21,659 bases of DNA from an uncultured Mobiluncus sp. (GCF_943914685.1 NZ_CALUCZ010000026.1:1-21659); one strand, 5' to 3'. Positions 1 through 7,942 are shown, counted from the first letter of the stretch. The notes: generated by a model not told the origin, from the sequence alone. Numbers and translations: made by a program.

Positions 1-183
1 AAACGCGTAAACAAAAAACAAAACGCTATCGAGATCAAAACCAACAAACCCACTCGCACGAAGTTTCCCTCGCACCGGGGAACCCGATTTCAGAGCACAG
101 AAATCCCTCAGCGGTTCATTCCGTAGCTTTGCCATCAGGCCCGATTCGCTGCCCTACCGACTTAGTCAGTCGCAAGAGCAACG
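1..183 (-). other. Probable 5' leader of a 16S rRNA transcript
   Basis: This non-coding stretch lies downstream of the minus-strand TTGACA/TAAGTT promoter. Near its far end, 24-42 reads on the minus strand as GGTTTTGATCTCGATAGCG. This resembles the leader block that precedes 16S rRNA in many actinobacteria (a TTTGAGAACTCAATAGTG-like antitermination/processing region). A T-rich stretch follows toward base 1, as is common just before mature 16S. No ORF or rRNA body is visible, so the mature 16S would have to start beyond the left edge. Confidence 0.55.
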
Positions 184-190
184 GATATAT

Positions 191-219
191 AACTTAGTAG
201 CTTTCCTACGCAGTGTCAA
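191..219 (-). promoter_or_regulatory. Strong sigma-70-type promoter of an rRNA operon lying left of the window
   Basis: Read on the minus strand there is a perfect -35 TTGACA (214-219), exactly 17 bp of spacer, and a -10 TAAGTT (191-196). This arrangement is typical of actinobacterial rRNA promoters. Transcription would start near 183-184 and run toward base 1. The 180 bases downstream contain no ORF but end in a sequence resembling rRNA leaders, which supports a stable-RNA promoter over a protein-gene promoter. The assignment to rRNA is inferred, because the 16S gene itself is not in the window. Confidence 0.7.
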
Positions 220-261
220 ATCGAAGTTAAACGTCTGGGTTTCCCCTTAGTTTTCAACTGT

Positions 262-1485
262 TTACGACACCGTTTCCCGGCGCAGGGCATCCTTCAGTTT
301 TATGCGTTCACCGGTGGCTAGGATTCCCCTGCGGTACAGTCGTGCGCCTAGCCATACCAAAATCGGTAAAATCGCCAGGTTTATCAACATGGAAAGCCAA
401 GGCTCCCACCACTCCACGGTGGAGGAGGCAAGCTGACGTGCCGGCATCGCGTAGCAGTTGAGGAACGGGATTAACGAGACCACTTTGATGAAGACGCTTC
501 CGGGCGTAAGGACCGAGAAAATGGCGGCGTAGAACCCGCCCAACTGCAGCAAAATGAGCGGAAGCGTGGATTGGCCAACATCTTCTTGACGCGATGCCAG
601 CGCTCCCGCCCCGGCGAATAGCACCATATAGGTTGCTAAGCCCAAGATAAACCACACTATGTACCAGCCGGAGAAACTGGCCAGGTCAATTCGGATTCCG
701 CTGGTCAGGCCCGAAATTAACAAGGCCACCAGTCCGGCTGAACCCATGATTACGATTTGCAGAGCTCCCAATAATGTGATGCCCAGAATCTTGCCGATGA
801 GGAGCTGCTTCGGGGTCACCGTGGAAACCAGAATTTCCACTATTCGGGAGGATTTTTCTTCCACGACGCCGTTAGCCACCAGTTGTCCCGACGCCATGAC
901 GACAATAAATAGCAAGGTAATCAGCACCATTACCACCAGGTAAGCGGCGAAGTTAAAGTCATCCCCGCTAGCCTTGGATTCTGAGACGTCTTTCACCTCG
1001 ACCTGCACCTGCTGCATTTTCTGCCCGATTTCCTGGAAACTGCCGCCCAGATTCCCGATATATGAGCTCAGCATGACGCTTTGCGCGGTGGCATTAATCA
1101 TCAACATCGCCGTGGGAGAAGCCGGTCCATCACTAAACACCACCGGCTTGTCCGCAGTGCCACCAATCCCCAGGCTAATTTCTTTGTTTTGTACCGCTTG
1201 TTCCAATTCCCGGTCGTTGGCGTATCCCTTGACCTTATACATCGGCCCCATCGGGGAAGCCGTATTCAGAAAGGGATTCGCCTCGGGTTCAAAGGCCGGT
1301 GCGTAACTTTGGGTTTGGGTGGTTACGCCGATTTTCTCGGTGTCCGCTTCGGAGAGGTGAAAGAAATTTGCCAATCCCCCTGCTATTAGCACCACCAGCA
1401 CCACCACGATGGTAGAGATAATGGTGGATTTGGATTTCATTCGCACCGAGAACTCGCGCCCGGCAATAATCATGATTTGTTTCAT
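262..1485 (-). CDS. ABC-2 type transporter permease (NatB-like exporter subunit)
   Basis: This 407-residue integral membrane protein is the likely channel half of an ABC exporter. One membrane segment lies at about 21-42. A large probably extracytoplasmic region of about 135 residues follows. A cluster of five or so hydrophobic segments runs from about 180 to the C-terminus, with a cytoplasmic stretch containing VVEEKSSRIVEILVSTVTP. This is the layout of NatB/YhaP-type ABC-2 permeases, which pump Na+, drugs or peptides; the substrate cannot be told. The ATG at 1485 overlaps the stop of the upstream ATPase by 4 nt, so the two are almost certainly translationally coupled and form one complex. 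The gene ends about 40 bp before the rRNA promoter and is read in the same direction. Confidence 0.9.
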   Translation of the reverse strand: MKQIMIIAGREFSVRMKSKSTIISTIVVVLVVLIAGGLANFFHLSEADTEKIGVTTQTQSYAPAFEPEANPFLNTASPMGPMYKVKGYANDRELEQAVQNKEISLGIGGTADKPVVFSDGPASPTAMLMINATAQSVMLSSYIGNLGGSFQEIGQKMQQVQVEVKDVSESKASGDDFNFAAYLVVMVLITLLFIVVMASGQLVANGVVEEKSSRIVEILVSTVTPKQLLIGKILGITLLGALQIVIMGSAGLVALLISGLTSGIRIDLASFSGWYIVWFILGLATYMVLFAGAGALASRQEDVGQSTLPLILLQLGGFYAAIFSVLTPGSVFIKVVSLIPFLNCYAMPARQLASSTVEWWEPWLSMLINLAILPILVWLGARLYRRGILATGERIKLKDALRRETVS

Positions 1486-2468
1486 TGCTGACCACCTTTC
1501 ACATCCTCAGTCTCGGTGCTGACCGTCTCGGTTACCTCGGATTTTGGTTCATTTTCCTCCACGGCGCTACGGAAGATTTCCGCCAGAGAAGGAATCACGG
1601 GGACGAATTCGGTGACACTCCCCGCCTCTACCGCTGCTTGCAGTACGGCGTGAGCCGAAGGGCTGTCTGAAAGAACCGGCACCAGCATACCGCCGGGAAT
1701 AAACTGTACCGATTGGTTTAATCTGCGAGCGGCTTGTGCCCCCGCTGCTACAGCAGCTTCGTCGCCACACAGCCTAACCATCGGAGTCCCCGCCTCACGC
1801 CGCAGCTTGTGAACCTCACCCGAGGCGACTATGGATCCGCCTGAAAGAATCGACACGTGCGTACACAGCGACTCCACCAGGGATAGCTGATGAGACGAAA
1901 AAATGACCGGCACCCCTTGTGCCGCATACTCCCGCAAGACCCCACTCATGACATCTACCGCCAACGGATCCAAGCCTGAAAACGGTTCGTCGAGAATGAG
2001 CATCACCGGATTGTGAACCAGCGCCGCCGCTAGCTGCACGCGCTGCTGGTTGCCGAGGGAAAGTTTTTCCACGTTGTCTTTCAGCCGCTCGGACACTCCC
2101 AAACGCTGTACCCAGCGCTGGGTTGATTCACGTGCGGCACTTCGATTCTGACCATGTAATCGGGCGAAGTATTCCAACTGCTCCCCGACTTTCATTTTTG
2201 GATATAGGCCACGTTCCTCCGGCATATAGCCGATGCGGGCCCGCACTGAGGCATCTATAGTTTCGCCCCCGAAAGTCACCCGTCCCTGATTCGCATCAGT
2301 GATACCCATCACGATACGCATGGTTGTGGTTTTCCCGGCTCCGTTCGCCCCCACGAAACCCATGACTTGACCGGGCTCCACGTTCATAGAGACCCCTTGC
2401 AAAACTTCGCGAGTCCCAAAAGATTTGTACAAGCCCTCAATACACAGAGCTCTACTGTTTTGTTCCAA
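1482..2468 (-). CDS. ABC transporter ATP-binding protein (NatA-like)
   Basis: This 328-residue cytoplasmic ATPase energises the ABC-2 permease encoded directly downstream. Visible motifs are Walker A GANGAGKT at residues 40-47, the ABC signature in the form LSLGNQQ, Walker B LMLILDEP-like (read VMLILDEPFSGLDP) and the H-loop SSHQLS. About 110 further residues match the C-terminal extension common in the drug/Na+ exporter branch. The start is a TTG at 2468, chosen because a strong Shine-Dalgarno (GAGGGG) sits about 6 nt upstream and no nearer start is better supported. The gene is divergent from uppP across 108 bp. The exported substrate is unknown. Confidence 0.92.
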   Translation of the reverse strand: MEQNSRALCIEGLYKSFGTREVLQGVSMNVEPGQVMGFVGANGAGKTTTMRIVMGITDANQGRVTFGGETIDASVRARIGYMPEERGLYPKMKVGEQLEYFARLHGQNRSAARESTQRWVQRLGVSERLKDNVEKLSLGNQQRVQLAAALVHNPVMLILDEPFSGLDPLAVDVMSGVLREYAAQGVPVIFSSHQLSLVESLCTHVSILSGGSIVASGEVHKLRREAGTPMVRLCGDEAAVAAGAQAARRLNQSVQFIPGGMLVPVLSDSPSAHAVLQAAVEAGSVTEFVPVIPSLAEIFRSAVEENEPKSEVTETVSTETEDVKGGQQ

Positions 2469-2537
2469 GATTTCCCCTCACACCGAATCTTTCAGCCTAA
2501 ATCAGAATACAATAATCCCCCACGCGTCCGGTCCCGG

Positions 2538-2569
2538 TTGTCAAGGTTTCCCGGTGGGGCGTATAGGAT
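2538..2569 (+). promoter_or_regulatory. Candidate promoter of uppP, possibly giving a leaderless transcript
   Basis: A TTGTCA (2538-2543) is followed by TATAGG (2562-2567, 18 bp spacing), and an overlapping TAGGAT (2564-2569) ends 7 nt before the uppP ATG at 2577. That TANNNT-N7-ATG spacing is typical of leaderless actinobacterial genes. An alternative reading is that AGGA at 2565-2568 serves as a weak ribosome-binding site. Confidence 0.35.
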
Positions 2570-2576
2570 AAAACCC

Positions 2577-3452
2577 ATGTCATGGTGGGAAGCACTAATC
2601 TTGGGTGTCGTCGAGGGCATTACAGAATACTTACCGGTCTCTTCAACGGGACACCTCACAATTACTGAATACCTGATGGGCAAACAGATTGATGACGTGG
2701 GGATGGTCGCTTTTACAGCGGTCATTCAAATCGGCGCCATCGCGGCGGCAGTTCTGTACTTTTGGAGCGATATTTGGCGCATCATCAAGGCTTGGGTGAC
2801 AGGTCTGTTTCACAAGTCCGACCGCCGCAATCCCGATTATCGCTTCGGCTGGGCCATCATCATTGGGTCTGTACCGATTGCCGTGGTGGGCTTGCTGTTT
2901 AGGGACTTTATCGAGACGGGCTTGCGTTCCATGTGGTTCGTCGCGGCCGGATTGGTGGTGTGGTCAGCAGTGTTGTTCGCTGCCGACCACTATGCGGCTC
3001 GCTTGGCGACAACAACGCCGACTCCCGGCTCGCAGCAAGTGACGAAAACAGACAATGAGACTACTATTATTCAGGCGCTCCTCATTGGCTTGATGCAATG
3101 CGTTTCGCTCATTCCCGGAGTTTCGAGATCCGGAGCGACGATTTCTGCAGGGCTGTTTTTGGGATTCGACCGAGTTTTAGCGACCCGTTTGTCTTTCTTC
3201 CTAGGGATTCCGGCTTTGGTTGCTGCGGGCACTCTCGAAGGCGTGACCAACTTCGACACTATCGGGGAAACTGTCGGCTGGATGCCCACCCTCTTAGGGC
3301 TAGCTATGTCATTTATCATCGGGTACGCATCTATTGCCTGGTTACTAAAGTTCGTCTCAAAACACAGTTTTAACTCCTTTATCATCTATCGTCTGTGCAT
3401 TGGCGGGCTCATCGCAGTGCTGCTGATTGCCGGCATTATCCCGGCAAACTGA
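2577..3452 (+). CDS. uppP: Undecaprenyl-diphosphate phosphatase (BacA/UppP family)
   Basis: This 291-residue polytopic membrane enzyme dephosphorylates undecaprenyl diphosphate, recycling the lipid carrier for peptidoglycan and other envelope polymers. It can also confer bacitracin resistance. Both family motifs are visible: the glutamate-rich EGITEYLPVSSTGHL at residues 13-27 and PGVSRSGAT at 180-188, containing the catalytic-site Ser/Arg. The length fits the family (about 270-300). The frame stays open 70 codons upstream, but that region is antisense to the ABC ATPase and does not resemble the family. The ATG at 2577 gives the canonical N-terminus MSWWEALILGVVEG. A MarC-family gene follows 20 nt after the stop, so the two are probably cotranscribed. 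Confidence 0.95.
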   Translation: MSWWEALILGVVEGITEYLPVSSTGHLTITEYLMGKQIDDVGMVAFTAVIQIGAIAAAVLYFWSDIWRIIKAWVTGLFHKSDRRNPDYRFGWAIIIGSVPIAVVGLLFRDFIETGLRSMWFVAAGLVVWSAVLFAADHYAARLATTTPTPGSQQVTKTDNETTIIQALLIGLMQCVSLIPGVSRSGATISAGLFLGFDRVLATRLSFFLGIPALVAAGTLEGVTNFDTIGETVGWMPTLLGLAMSFIIGYASIAWLLKFVSKHSFNSFIIYRLCIGGLIAVLLIAGIIPAN

Positions 3453-3472
3453 TTTCGGGTATCGTGGAGTCC

Positions 3473-4099
3473 ATGAAAACTGAACTGGGGTTGTTTATCT
3501 CTACATTCACCACGTTGTTTGTAATCATCGACCCTTTTGGGAATCTCCCGGTGTTCATGTCTCTGACCAAAGACCTCCCCAAGAAACAGCGTCAAGCCGT
3601 CGCTTGGCAGGCTAACCTGTTGGCGATTATCATCCTGTTCGTATTCGGGTTCTTTGGCTTTCAACTGTTCGGCCTGCTCGGAATCAGTCCTGCGGCTCTA
3701 CAGATTTCCGGCGGACTGCTGCTGTTGATTGTGGCTCTGCAGCTGTTGACCGGTGCGGAAGGAACTGTCGGCGAAGAGGGTGGCTCTCTGAATATCGCCG
3801 CCGTACCGCTGGGTACCCCCCTGTTGGCAGGACCGGGAGCAATAGTAGCTCTGATGGTGGCCATGGGACACGCCGGACAGCATCCTATGTCTGTCATCGC
3901 GGTGACCGGCGGAACCCTCGTGGTGATGTTCACCTCGTGGCTCGCTATGCATTTTGCTACGCCTATCATCCGATTCCTAGGCAATTCGGGTGTCGCGGTG
4001 ATGACTCGACTGGCAGGTATGCTGCTCGCCGCCATCGCCGTGGAACTGATGATTAGCGGTGTTATTTCAGTCGTTCAGGATGTCGCAAAAACTCTCTAG
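3473..4099 (+). CDS. MarC family integral membrane protein (UPF0056)
   Basis: This 208-residue protein has about six hydrophobic segments and the family-type N-terminus with FVIIDPFGNLPVFMSL near residues 16-31. A second similar half around 110-130 contains PLGTPLLAGPGAIVALM, as in MarC/YhgN/NAAT proteins. The molecular function of the family is not settled; the old link to multiple-antibiotic resistance was not upheld, and some archaeal members are annotated as amino-acid transporters. The ATG at 3473 is preceded by TGGAG only 3 nt away. The in-frame GTG at 3464 is a possible alternative start. It is probably cotranscribed with uppP. Confidence 0.88.
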   Translation: MKTELGLFISTFTTLFVIIDPFGNLPVFMSLTKDLPKKQRQAVAWQANLLAIIILFVFGFFGFQLFGLLGISPAALQISGGLLLLIVALQLLTGAEGTVGEEGGSLNIAAVPLGTPLLAGPGAIVALMVAMGHAGQHPMSVIAVTGGTLVVMFTSWLAMHFATPIIRFLGNSGVAVMTRLAGMLLAAIAVELMISGVISVVQDVAKTL

Positions 4100-4152
4100 T
4101 AATCAATCAAAATAATTTATACCTAGATTTTGTATTCTATTTTTCTGACATA

Positions 4153-4189
4153 TATGGACCCTCGACAGATAAACCCAGCACGGTCCATA
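4153..4189. repeat. Inverted repeat TATGGACC / GGTCCATA upstream of the alcohol dehydrogenase
   Basis: Perfect 8-bp arms lie at 4153-4160 and 4182-4189, separated by 21 bp, inside the 183-bp gap before the dehydrogenase. The arm centres are 29 bp apart, close to three helical turns, so the arms fall on the same face of the DNA. That fits a two-site operator; it could also form a stem-loop in a leader. The rest of the gap (4100-4282) shows AT-rich sequence after marC but no clear terminator hairpin. A confident -35/-10 pair is not evident. Confidence 0.4.
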
Positions 4190-4282
4190 CGTAATTGAAC
4201 TAAGCTGAGATGGCGACAGGGCGAGTCGACGCTTCACGATTATGCGACACCACGGTTTCGCCAAAACCTGAGGAGGAAAGCA

Positions 4283-5329
4283 ATGACGCAAGTAAAAGCC
4301 TATGCGATGGACGGGCCTGATCAACCCTTTCACCCGGTAACCCTGGAACGCCGTGAGCCCGGCCCTACGGAAGTGTATTTCGAGGTGAAATATGCCGGGG
4401 TCTGTCACTCCGATATTCACACCGGCCGCGGTGAATGGGGGTCAGTTATCTACCCACTGACGCCAGGCCATGAGATTGCGGGTATTGTTACCAAGATTGG
4501 AACGAACGTTACAAAGTTTAAGGTCGGCGACCGTGTCGGCGTGGGCTGCTTCGTGGATTCCTGCGGACACTGTGAGGCTTGCGAAGCCGGTAGCGAACAG
4601 TTCTGCCGCAACGACGGCGGCACCATCTGGACTTACAACTGTGTGGGGCGCGATGGACTGCCCACAGCGGGAGGCTACTCGCAGGGAATCACCGTTGAAC
4701 AGGACTATGTCTGCCATATTCCGGATTCCATTCCGCTGGACAAGGCCGCTCCGATTTTGTGTGCCGGTATCACCTTGTACTCTCCTTTGACTCGCTGGGG
4801 AGCGGGACCTGGCAAGAAAGTGGCTATCGTGGGAATGGGGGGTCTGGGCCACATGGGGGTCCAGATCTCCGCCGCTCTGGGTGCCGAGACTCACGTCATC
4901 TCGCGCACGCGCTCGAAAGAGGCTGACGCTCGCCGGTTTGGAGCCGTAGAACTTCACCCCACTTCTGAGCCGGGCACCTGGGAGTCGATGGCAGGACAGT
5001 TTGACCTGCTGGTTTCTACGCTGAGTGATGGGGTGGAACTTGACGACCTGGTTGCTTGCGTGAAGCCTGAAGGCGTGGTGGCTGTAGTCGGGCTGCCCGA
5101 ACACAGGCAAGAATTTTTGATGCGCAATGTCGTCAATGATCAAAAGATTATCGCTGGTTCCAGCATCGGAGGCATCGCCAAGACTCAAGAAGTCCTGAAT
5201 TTCTGTGCGGCACACGACATTGCCCCCCAGATTGAAATCATCAGTGGCGATAAAATCAACGAAGCTTGGGATAACGTGGTGAATTCCAAGGTGCGCTACC
5301 GTTACGTGATTGACACGTCAACTTTCTGA
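4283..5329 (+). CDS. Zinc-dependent, probably NADP-linked alcohol dehydrogenase (YahK/CAD-like MDR family)
   Basis: This 348-residue cytosolic medium-chain dehydrogenase interconverts aldehydes and alcohols. Catalytic zinc ligands are visible at Cys41, His63 (with Glu64) and Cys160. The structural zinc loop has Cys94, Cys97, Cys100 and Cys108. The Rossmann motif GMGGLG lies at 184-189. The dinucleotide-selectivity strand reads VISRTRSK; a Ser-Arg pair there favours NADP(H) in this subfamily, so NADPH use is inferred. The ATG at 4283 has a strong GGAGG ribosome-binding site 6-7 nt upstream. The gene stands alone and overlaps the convergent gtrA-like gene by 12 nt. A role in detoxifying aldehydes or making fermentation alcohols is possible, but the substrate is unknown. 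Confidence 0.92.
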   Translation: MTQVKAYAMDGPDQPFHPVTLERREPGPTEVYFEVKYAGVCHSDIHTGRGEWGSVIYPLTPGHEIAGIVTKIGTNVTKFKVGDRVGVGCFVDSCGHCEACEAGSEQFCRNDGGTIWTYNCVGRDGLPTAGGYSQGITVEQDYVCHIPDSIPLDKAAPILCAGITLYSPLTRWGAGPGKKVAIVGMGGLGHMGVQISAALGAETHVISRTRSKEADARRFGAVELHPTSEPGTWESMAGQFDLLVSTLSDGVELDDLVACVKPEGVVAVVGLPEHRQEFLMRNVVNDQKIIAGSSIGGIAKTQEVLNFCAAHDIAPQIEIISGDKINEAWDNVVNSKVRYRYVIDTSTF

Positions 5330-5755
5330 TTCACGCGAGTCTAAAAAGATTTTCCGCGTCACGAAGTTCCACACCGCCACCACCACGGTGGCAAGGATTT
5401 TTGTGATGAGCGGCTCAATACAGAACACGACGTCGCCGACGTAGAGCATGATTTCGTTGATGCCCAATCCAATGACAGCACCCACGAAGAACAGTACCAC
5501 CTCACGTCGGCGCGTCATGTCGCTTTTGTGCTTGAAAACATAGCGCATGGATGCTGCGTAGTTGAAGGCCAGAGAAACGCAAAAAGAGATAACCGCTGCG
5601 ATGAGGTAATGAATTCCTACGATTTTGTAGAGTAAAGCAAAAAGCGTGTAATCGATAAAGAAAGCCAGTAATCCCACAATCCCGAAGCCGATAATCTGCT
5701 TGCACAGATGCCGCAGTTTCTTCCAGAGATGAGACGATTGCGGTGATGTGGCCAT
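5318..5755 (-). CDS. GtrA family membrane protein
   Basis: This 145-residue protein has four hydrophobic segments at about 20-40, 45-65, 87-105 and 112-135. The pattern IGFGIVGLLAFFIDYTLFALL followed by FNYAASMRYVF is typical of GtrA/DPMS domains. Family members are thought to help move polyprenyl-linked sugars across the membrane for glycosylation of cell-surface polymers; the partner glycosyltransferase is not in this window. The ATG at 5755 has only a weak upstream CGGAA. The gene begins 28 bp downstream of the tRNA-Ala terminator, leaving little room for a promoter, so it may depend on read-through. Its stop lies inside the 3' end of the convergent alcohol dehydrogenase gene. Confidence 0.88.
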   Translation of the reverse strand: MATSPQSSHLWKKLRHLCKQIIGFGIVGLLAFFIDYTLFALLYKIVGIHYLIAAVISFCVSLAFNYAASMRYVFKHKSDMTRRREVVLFFVGAVIGLGINEIMLYVGDVVFCIEPLITKILATVVVAVWNFVTRKIFLDSRESES

Positions 5756-5783
5756 TTCCGTATGTTCGACTGTTGTTTACGAC

Positions 5784-5817
5784 AAAAAATCGGAATCGGT
5801 TTCGTCCGATTCCGATT
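5784..5817 (-). terminator. Intrinsic terminator of the tRNA-Ala transcript
   Basis: A perfect 12-bp stem (AATCGGAATCGG at 5788-5799 with CCGATTCCGATT at 5806-5817) encloses a 6-nt loop. On the minus strand it is followed by a run of six T (5784-5789 are A on the plus strand). It begins 7 nt past the tRNA 3' end, which makes the assignment clear. Confidence 0.88.
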
Positions 5818-5824
5818 CCTATCG

Positions 5825-5897
5825 TGGAGCATAGGGGATTCGAACCCCTGACCTCAACATTGCGAACGTTGCGCGCTACCAACTGCGCCAATGCCCC
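5825..5897 (-). tRNA. tRNA-Ala (anticodon CGC)
   Basis: The 73-nt minus-strand sequence folds as a full cloverleaf. Acceptor GGGGCAT pairs with ATGCTCC and includes the G3:U70 wobble pair that identifies alanine tRNA. The D-stem is GCGC/GCGC. The anticodon stem CAACG/TGTTG holds the loop TTCGCAA, giving anticodon CGC for codon GCG. The T-arm is AGGGG-TTCGAAT-CCCCT and the discriminator is A. CCA is not encoded (the next bases are CGA), so it must be added after transcription. Confidence 0.96.
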
Positions 5898-5908
5898 GGT
5901 TCGTATAG

Positions 5909-5938
5909 ATTGTAGCGGTTGAAAGAGTTAACTTCCAA
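5909..5938 (-). promoter_or_regulatory. Promoter of tRNA-Ala
   Basis: On the minus strand, TTGGAA (5933-5938) and TACAAT (5909-5914) are separated by 18 bp. Transcription is predicted to start near 5902, about 5 nt before the mature tRNA 5' end at 5897. Confidence 0.6.
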
Positions 5939-5943
5939 TTTTC

Positions 5944-5964
5944 CCGGCCCTTTAGACAGGCCGG
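5944..5964 (-). other. Hairpin after the glpR-like gene, possible weak terminator
   Basis: CCGGCC (5944-5949) and GGCCGG (5959-5964) form a 6-bp GC stem with a 9-nt loop, 35 bp past the end of the membrane-protein gene and just upstream of the tRNA promoter. No T-run follows on either strand, so efficient intrinsic termination is doubtful. Confidence 0.3.
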
Positions 5965-5998
5965 CAAAAATGCGCCGGAGATTGAACGAAAATGCGCT

Positions 5999-7198
5999 TT
6001 AGTCTCCGCTGGCGCGACGCCGTTCCAGGATACTTTCCAAGTCCACCGGAGCCGCACTCACGTCTTCTGCCGCTAGGGCCTCGCCGGCAGGCAGAATCTG
6101 AGCTGTCTGCGGACGCATGGGTACCGGGGCGTATTGCCAATCGGCACGAAAATCTTGTTCCACAACTACCTGGCGTATGGCACCCGTCTTAAGCGTGTAG
6201 GACGGGGTCGGTAGATCAGCGGGATTCCACTTTGCGTTGATTTCCTGCACAGTTTCAACAGGATTCTCAACGTTTTCAATGCCGGGCGCGGTCTCAGATC
6301 TTGCATTTTCATCGCGGCGGGGTTCTGCCTCTGCTGCCGATACTTGAACTTCAGCATCGGTGTCATTTTGTACCGAACGTTTCACATCGGGTAGGCGGTC
6401 CACTTCTTCGATCAAGCTCACCGCCGTGGCAGGCGCGGCTTCGTTAGCCATCCGCACCGCTTGAGCTAGGGTACCGGACACCGGTGTTCCTCCCGCAAGC
6501 GAGGCCGCAGCGACCTTGGCCCACTGCTTAGCTCCGCGCATCCCTGCCGACTGCAATGCTGCACGCCCCGCGGGACTTTGTGCCAAACGCTTTTCGAGAG
6601 CCCGAATGGACTGCCGGAATTGACGATCCTGCTCGCGACCGCGTTTCGCTGCTATCGCCCCCCATGAGATAGTTGCGGCGATGCCCGTCACGGGAGCCGC
6701 CAGCACCCACCACGCCAGGAAACCCGTGGCGACAAAGGCGCTGACTGCTGCCAAAGCAAACACCATGCCACCTAACAGGCCGACACGACGACGGGCCGAA
6801 GTAACCCGGTTGGAAGCTGCCGCCGCACGGTTGGCCTTCACTTCTGTGTAGGCTCTCAAATCCTGAGCCATCTTAATGGGTCGAGTCACCGTTCGTCCGA
6901 GTTGGCTTTGGTTTTTATGCAGAGCGACCTCTACGGAATGCGGTTGTTTAACTTGTTGGTCGAGGTCCAAAAGACGCACTCCGTCCGAGAATCGGTCATC
7001 GTTTCGGGCTTGACCCATCAAACGCCGCGATTTGGCCACCTGCGGTAAAAGCACCCCGGTAACCACCAGTGTCAGGCCTAAAAGAATCCATGCAGAGATA
7101 CCCACAAACCCAAAATAACGACCGGGCGGTACAAAAGGGTCACGCCACTCCGTAATCCCCTCGGAATACCGCAGTTTGAACAGCTGCGGAATCCTCAC
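5999..7198 (-). CDS. Actinobacterial membrane protein, candidate GlpR (receptor of the gephyrin-like Glp)
   Basis: This 399-residue protein has a hydrophobic segment at about 29-53 and a second hydrophobic pair at about 138-182. A long charged, probably cytoplasmic tail follows. Near the C-terminus lies TPSYTLKTGA (about 331-340), similar to the PTYTLK-type motif I recall at the end of related actinobacterial proteins. It is the last gene after galU, moeA-like and the GNAT gene, the position of the Rv0996-type protein in mycobacteria. In corynebacteria a membrane protein paired with a MoeA/gephyrin homologue (Glp) acts in division; that role is transferred by synteny only. The start is a GTG at 7198 with no clear ribosome-binding site. 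Confidence 0.7.
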   Translation of the reverse strand: MRIPQLFKLRYSEGITEWRDPFVPPGRYFGFVGISAWILLGLTLVVTGVLLPQVAKSRRLMGQARNDDRFSDGVRLLDLDQQVKQPHSVEVALHKNQSQLGRTVTRPIKMAQDLRAYTEVKANRAAAASNRVTSARRRVGLLGGMVFALAAVSAFVATGFLAWWVLAAPVTGIAATISWGAIAAKRGREQDRQFRQSIRALEKRLAQSPAGRAALQSAGMRGAKQWAKVAAASLAGGTPVSGTLAQAVRMANEAAPATAVSLIEEVDRLPDVKRSVQNDTDAEVQVSAAEAEPRRDENARSETAPGIENVENPVETVQEINAKWNPADLPTPSYTLKTGAIRQVVVEQDFRADWQYAPVPMRPQTAQILPAGEALAAEDVSAAPVDLESILERRRASGD

Positions 7199-7263
7199 CA
7201 GTTAACAACTACCACATCGCTAACAATATTCACACTGACGCGCTAACTATTTTGGAGCGGCGG

Positions 7264-7932
7264 CTAGCCACGTTGACGCGCCGTCTCCAACCTAGCCACC
7301 ATGTCGCCAGGGTGCCATTCTTCTGTAGTAATCGCGAAGGAATCATGATCACGCCACGCCGCATCAATGTAAAGGAAACGCTGCCGCAATCCCTCGTAGC
7401 GCAGACCGAGCTTCTCCACGACCCGCCGCGAGGGGCTATTCTCCGGTCGAATGTTCACTTCTAGCCGGTGCAGACCGTAGGAGGCAAAACCCCAATCGAT
7501 TACCATGGCTAGGGCCAGCGGGGTCAGACCTCGCCCGGCGAAACGGGAGTTAATCCAATAACCTAGGGCAGCGCTCATCTCTGCCCCACGATGCACGGAG
7601 CTGAGTGAAATCTGACCAGCCAGACGCCCTTCTGCAACGATGCCGAAATACATTCCCTGACCCAAGCGCGCGGTACGCGCAGCGTCCTTCACGAACTCAT
7701 CTATGCTGACCGGGCGTCCCAATCCCGGGGGCGCTCCGGCTTCCCAAGGAGCCAACCAAGCCCGATCCCCCATTCGTAACTTTTCGATAGCGAAAAAGTC
7801 GCGCCCTTTTAGCTGGCGCACTTCCACCCAATCGAAGTCCGTCTGCAGACCTCGTTGTTTCAGGTTTTCTTCCCGGATGATGACCCGTCGGTACGCCCCC
7901 GGGTAAACCGTTTCACCTCGCAAATTACGCAT
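7264..7932 (-). CDS. GNAT family N-acetyltransferase, RimJ/RimL type
   Basis: This 222-residue acetyltransferase has the RimJ-like order. N-terminal LAPWEAGAP (about 60-68) is followed by a strand GIVAEGRLAGQISL, then GYWINSRFAGRG (124-136) carrying the acetyl-CoA pyrophosphate loop RxxGxG. The downstream block HRLEVNIRPENSPSRRVVEKLGLRYEG is also characteristic. Family members acetylate protein N-termini or antibiotics; the target here is unknown. The open frame extends into the upstream moeA-like gene, but I chose the ATG at 7932, 10 nt after that gene's stop. No strong ribosome-binding site is present, so a later start is possible. It belongs to the galU operon. Confidence 0.88.
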   Translation of the reverse strand: MRNLRGETVYPGAYRRVIIREENLKQRGLQTDFDWVEVRQLKGRDFFAIEKLRMGDRAWLAPWEAGAPPGLGRPVSIDEFVKDAARTARLGQGMYFGIVAEGRLAGQISLSSVHRGAEMSAALGYWINSRFAGRGLTPLALAMVIDWGFASYGLHRLEVNIRPENSPSRRVVEKLGLRYEGLRQRFLYIDAAWRDHDSFAITTEEWHPGDMVARLETARQRG

Positions 7933-7942
7933 TTTGTAACGC

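Noticed and set aside
2367..2576. 70-codon upstream extension of uppP
   Set aside because: It is antisense to the start of the ABC ATPase gene, does not look like an UppP N-terminus, and the ATG at 2577 gives the typical family start.
4442..5215. 257-codon minus-strand open frame
   Set aside because: It lies fully inside the alcohol dehydrogenase gene, whose zinc and Rossmann motifs are clear. The antisense product has no recognisable domain.
5944..5964. Efficient intrinsic terminator after the glpR-like gene
   Set aside because: The 6-bp stem has no T-run on either strand, so it is kept only as a low-confidence hairpin.
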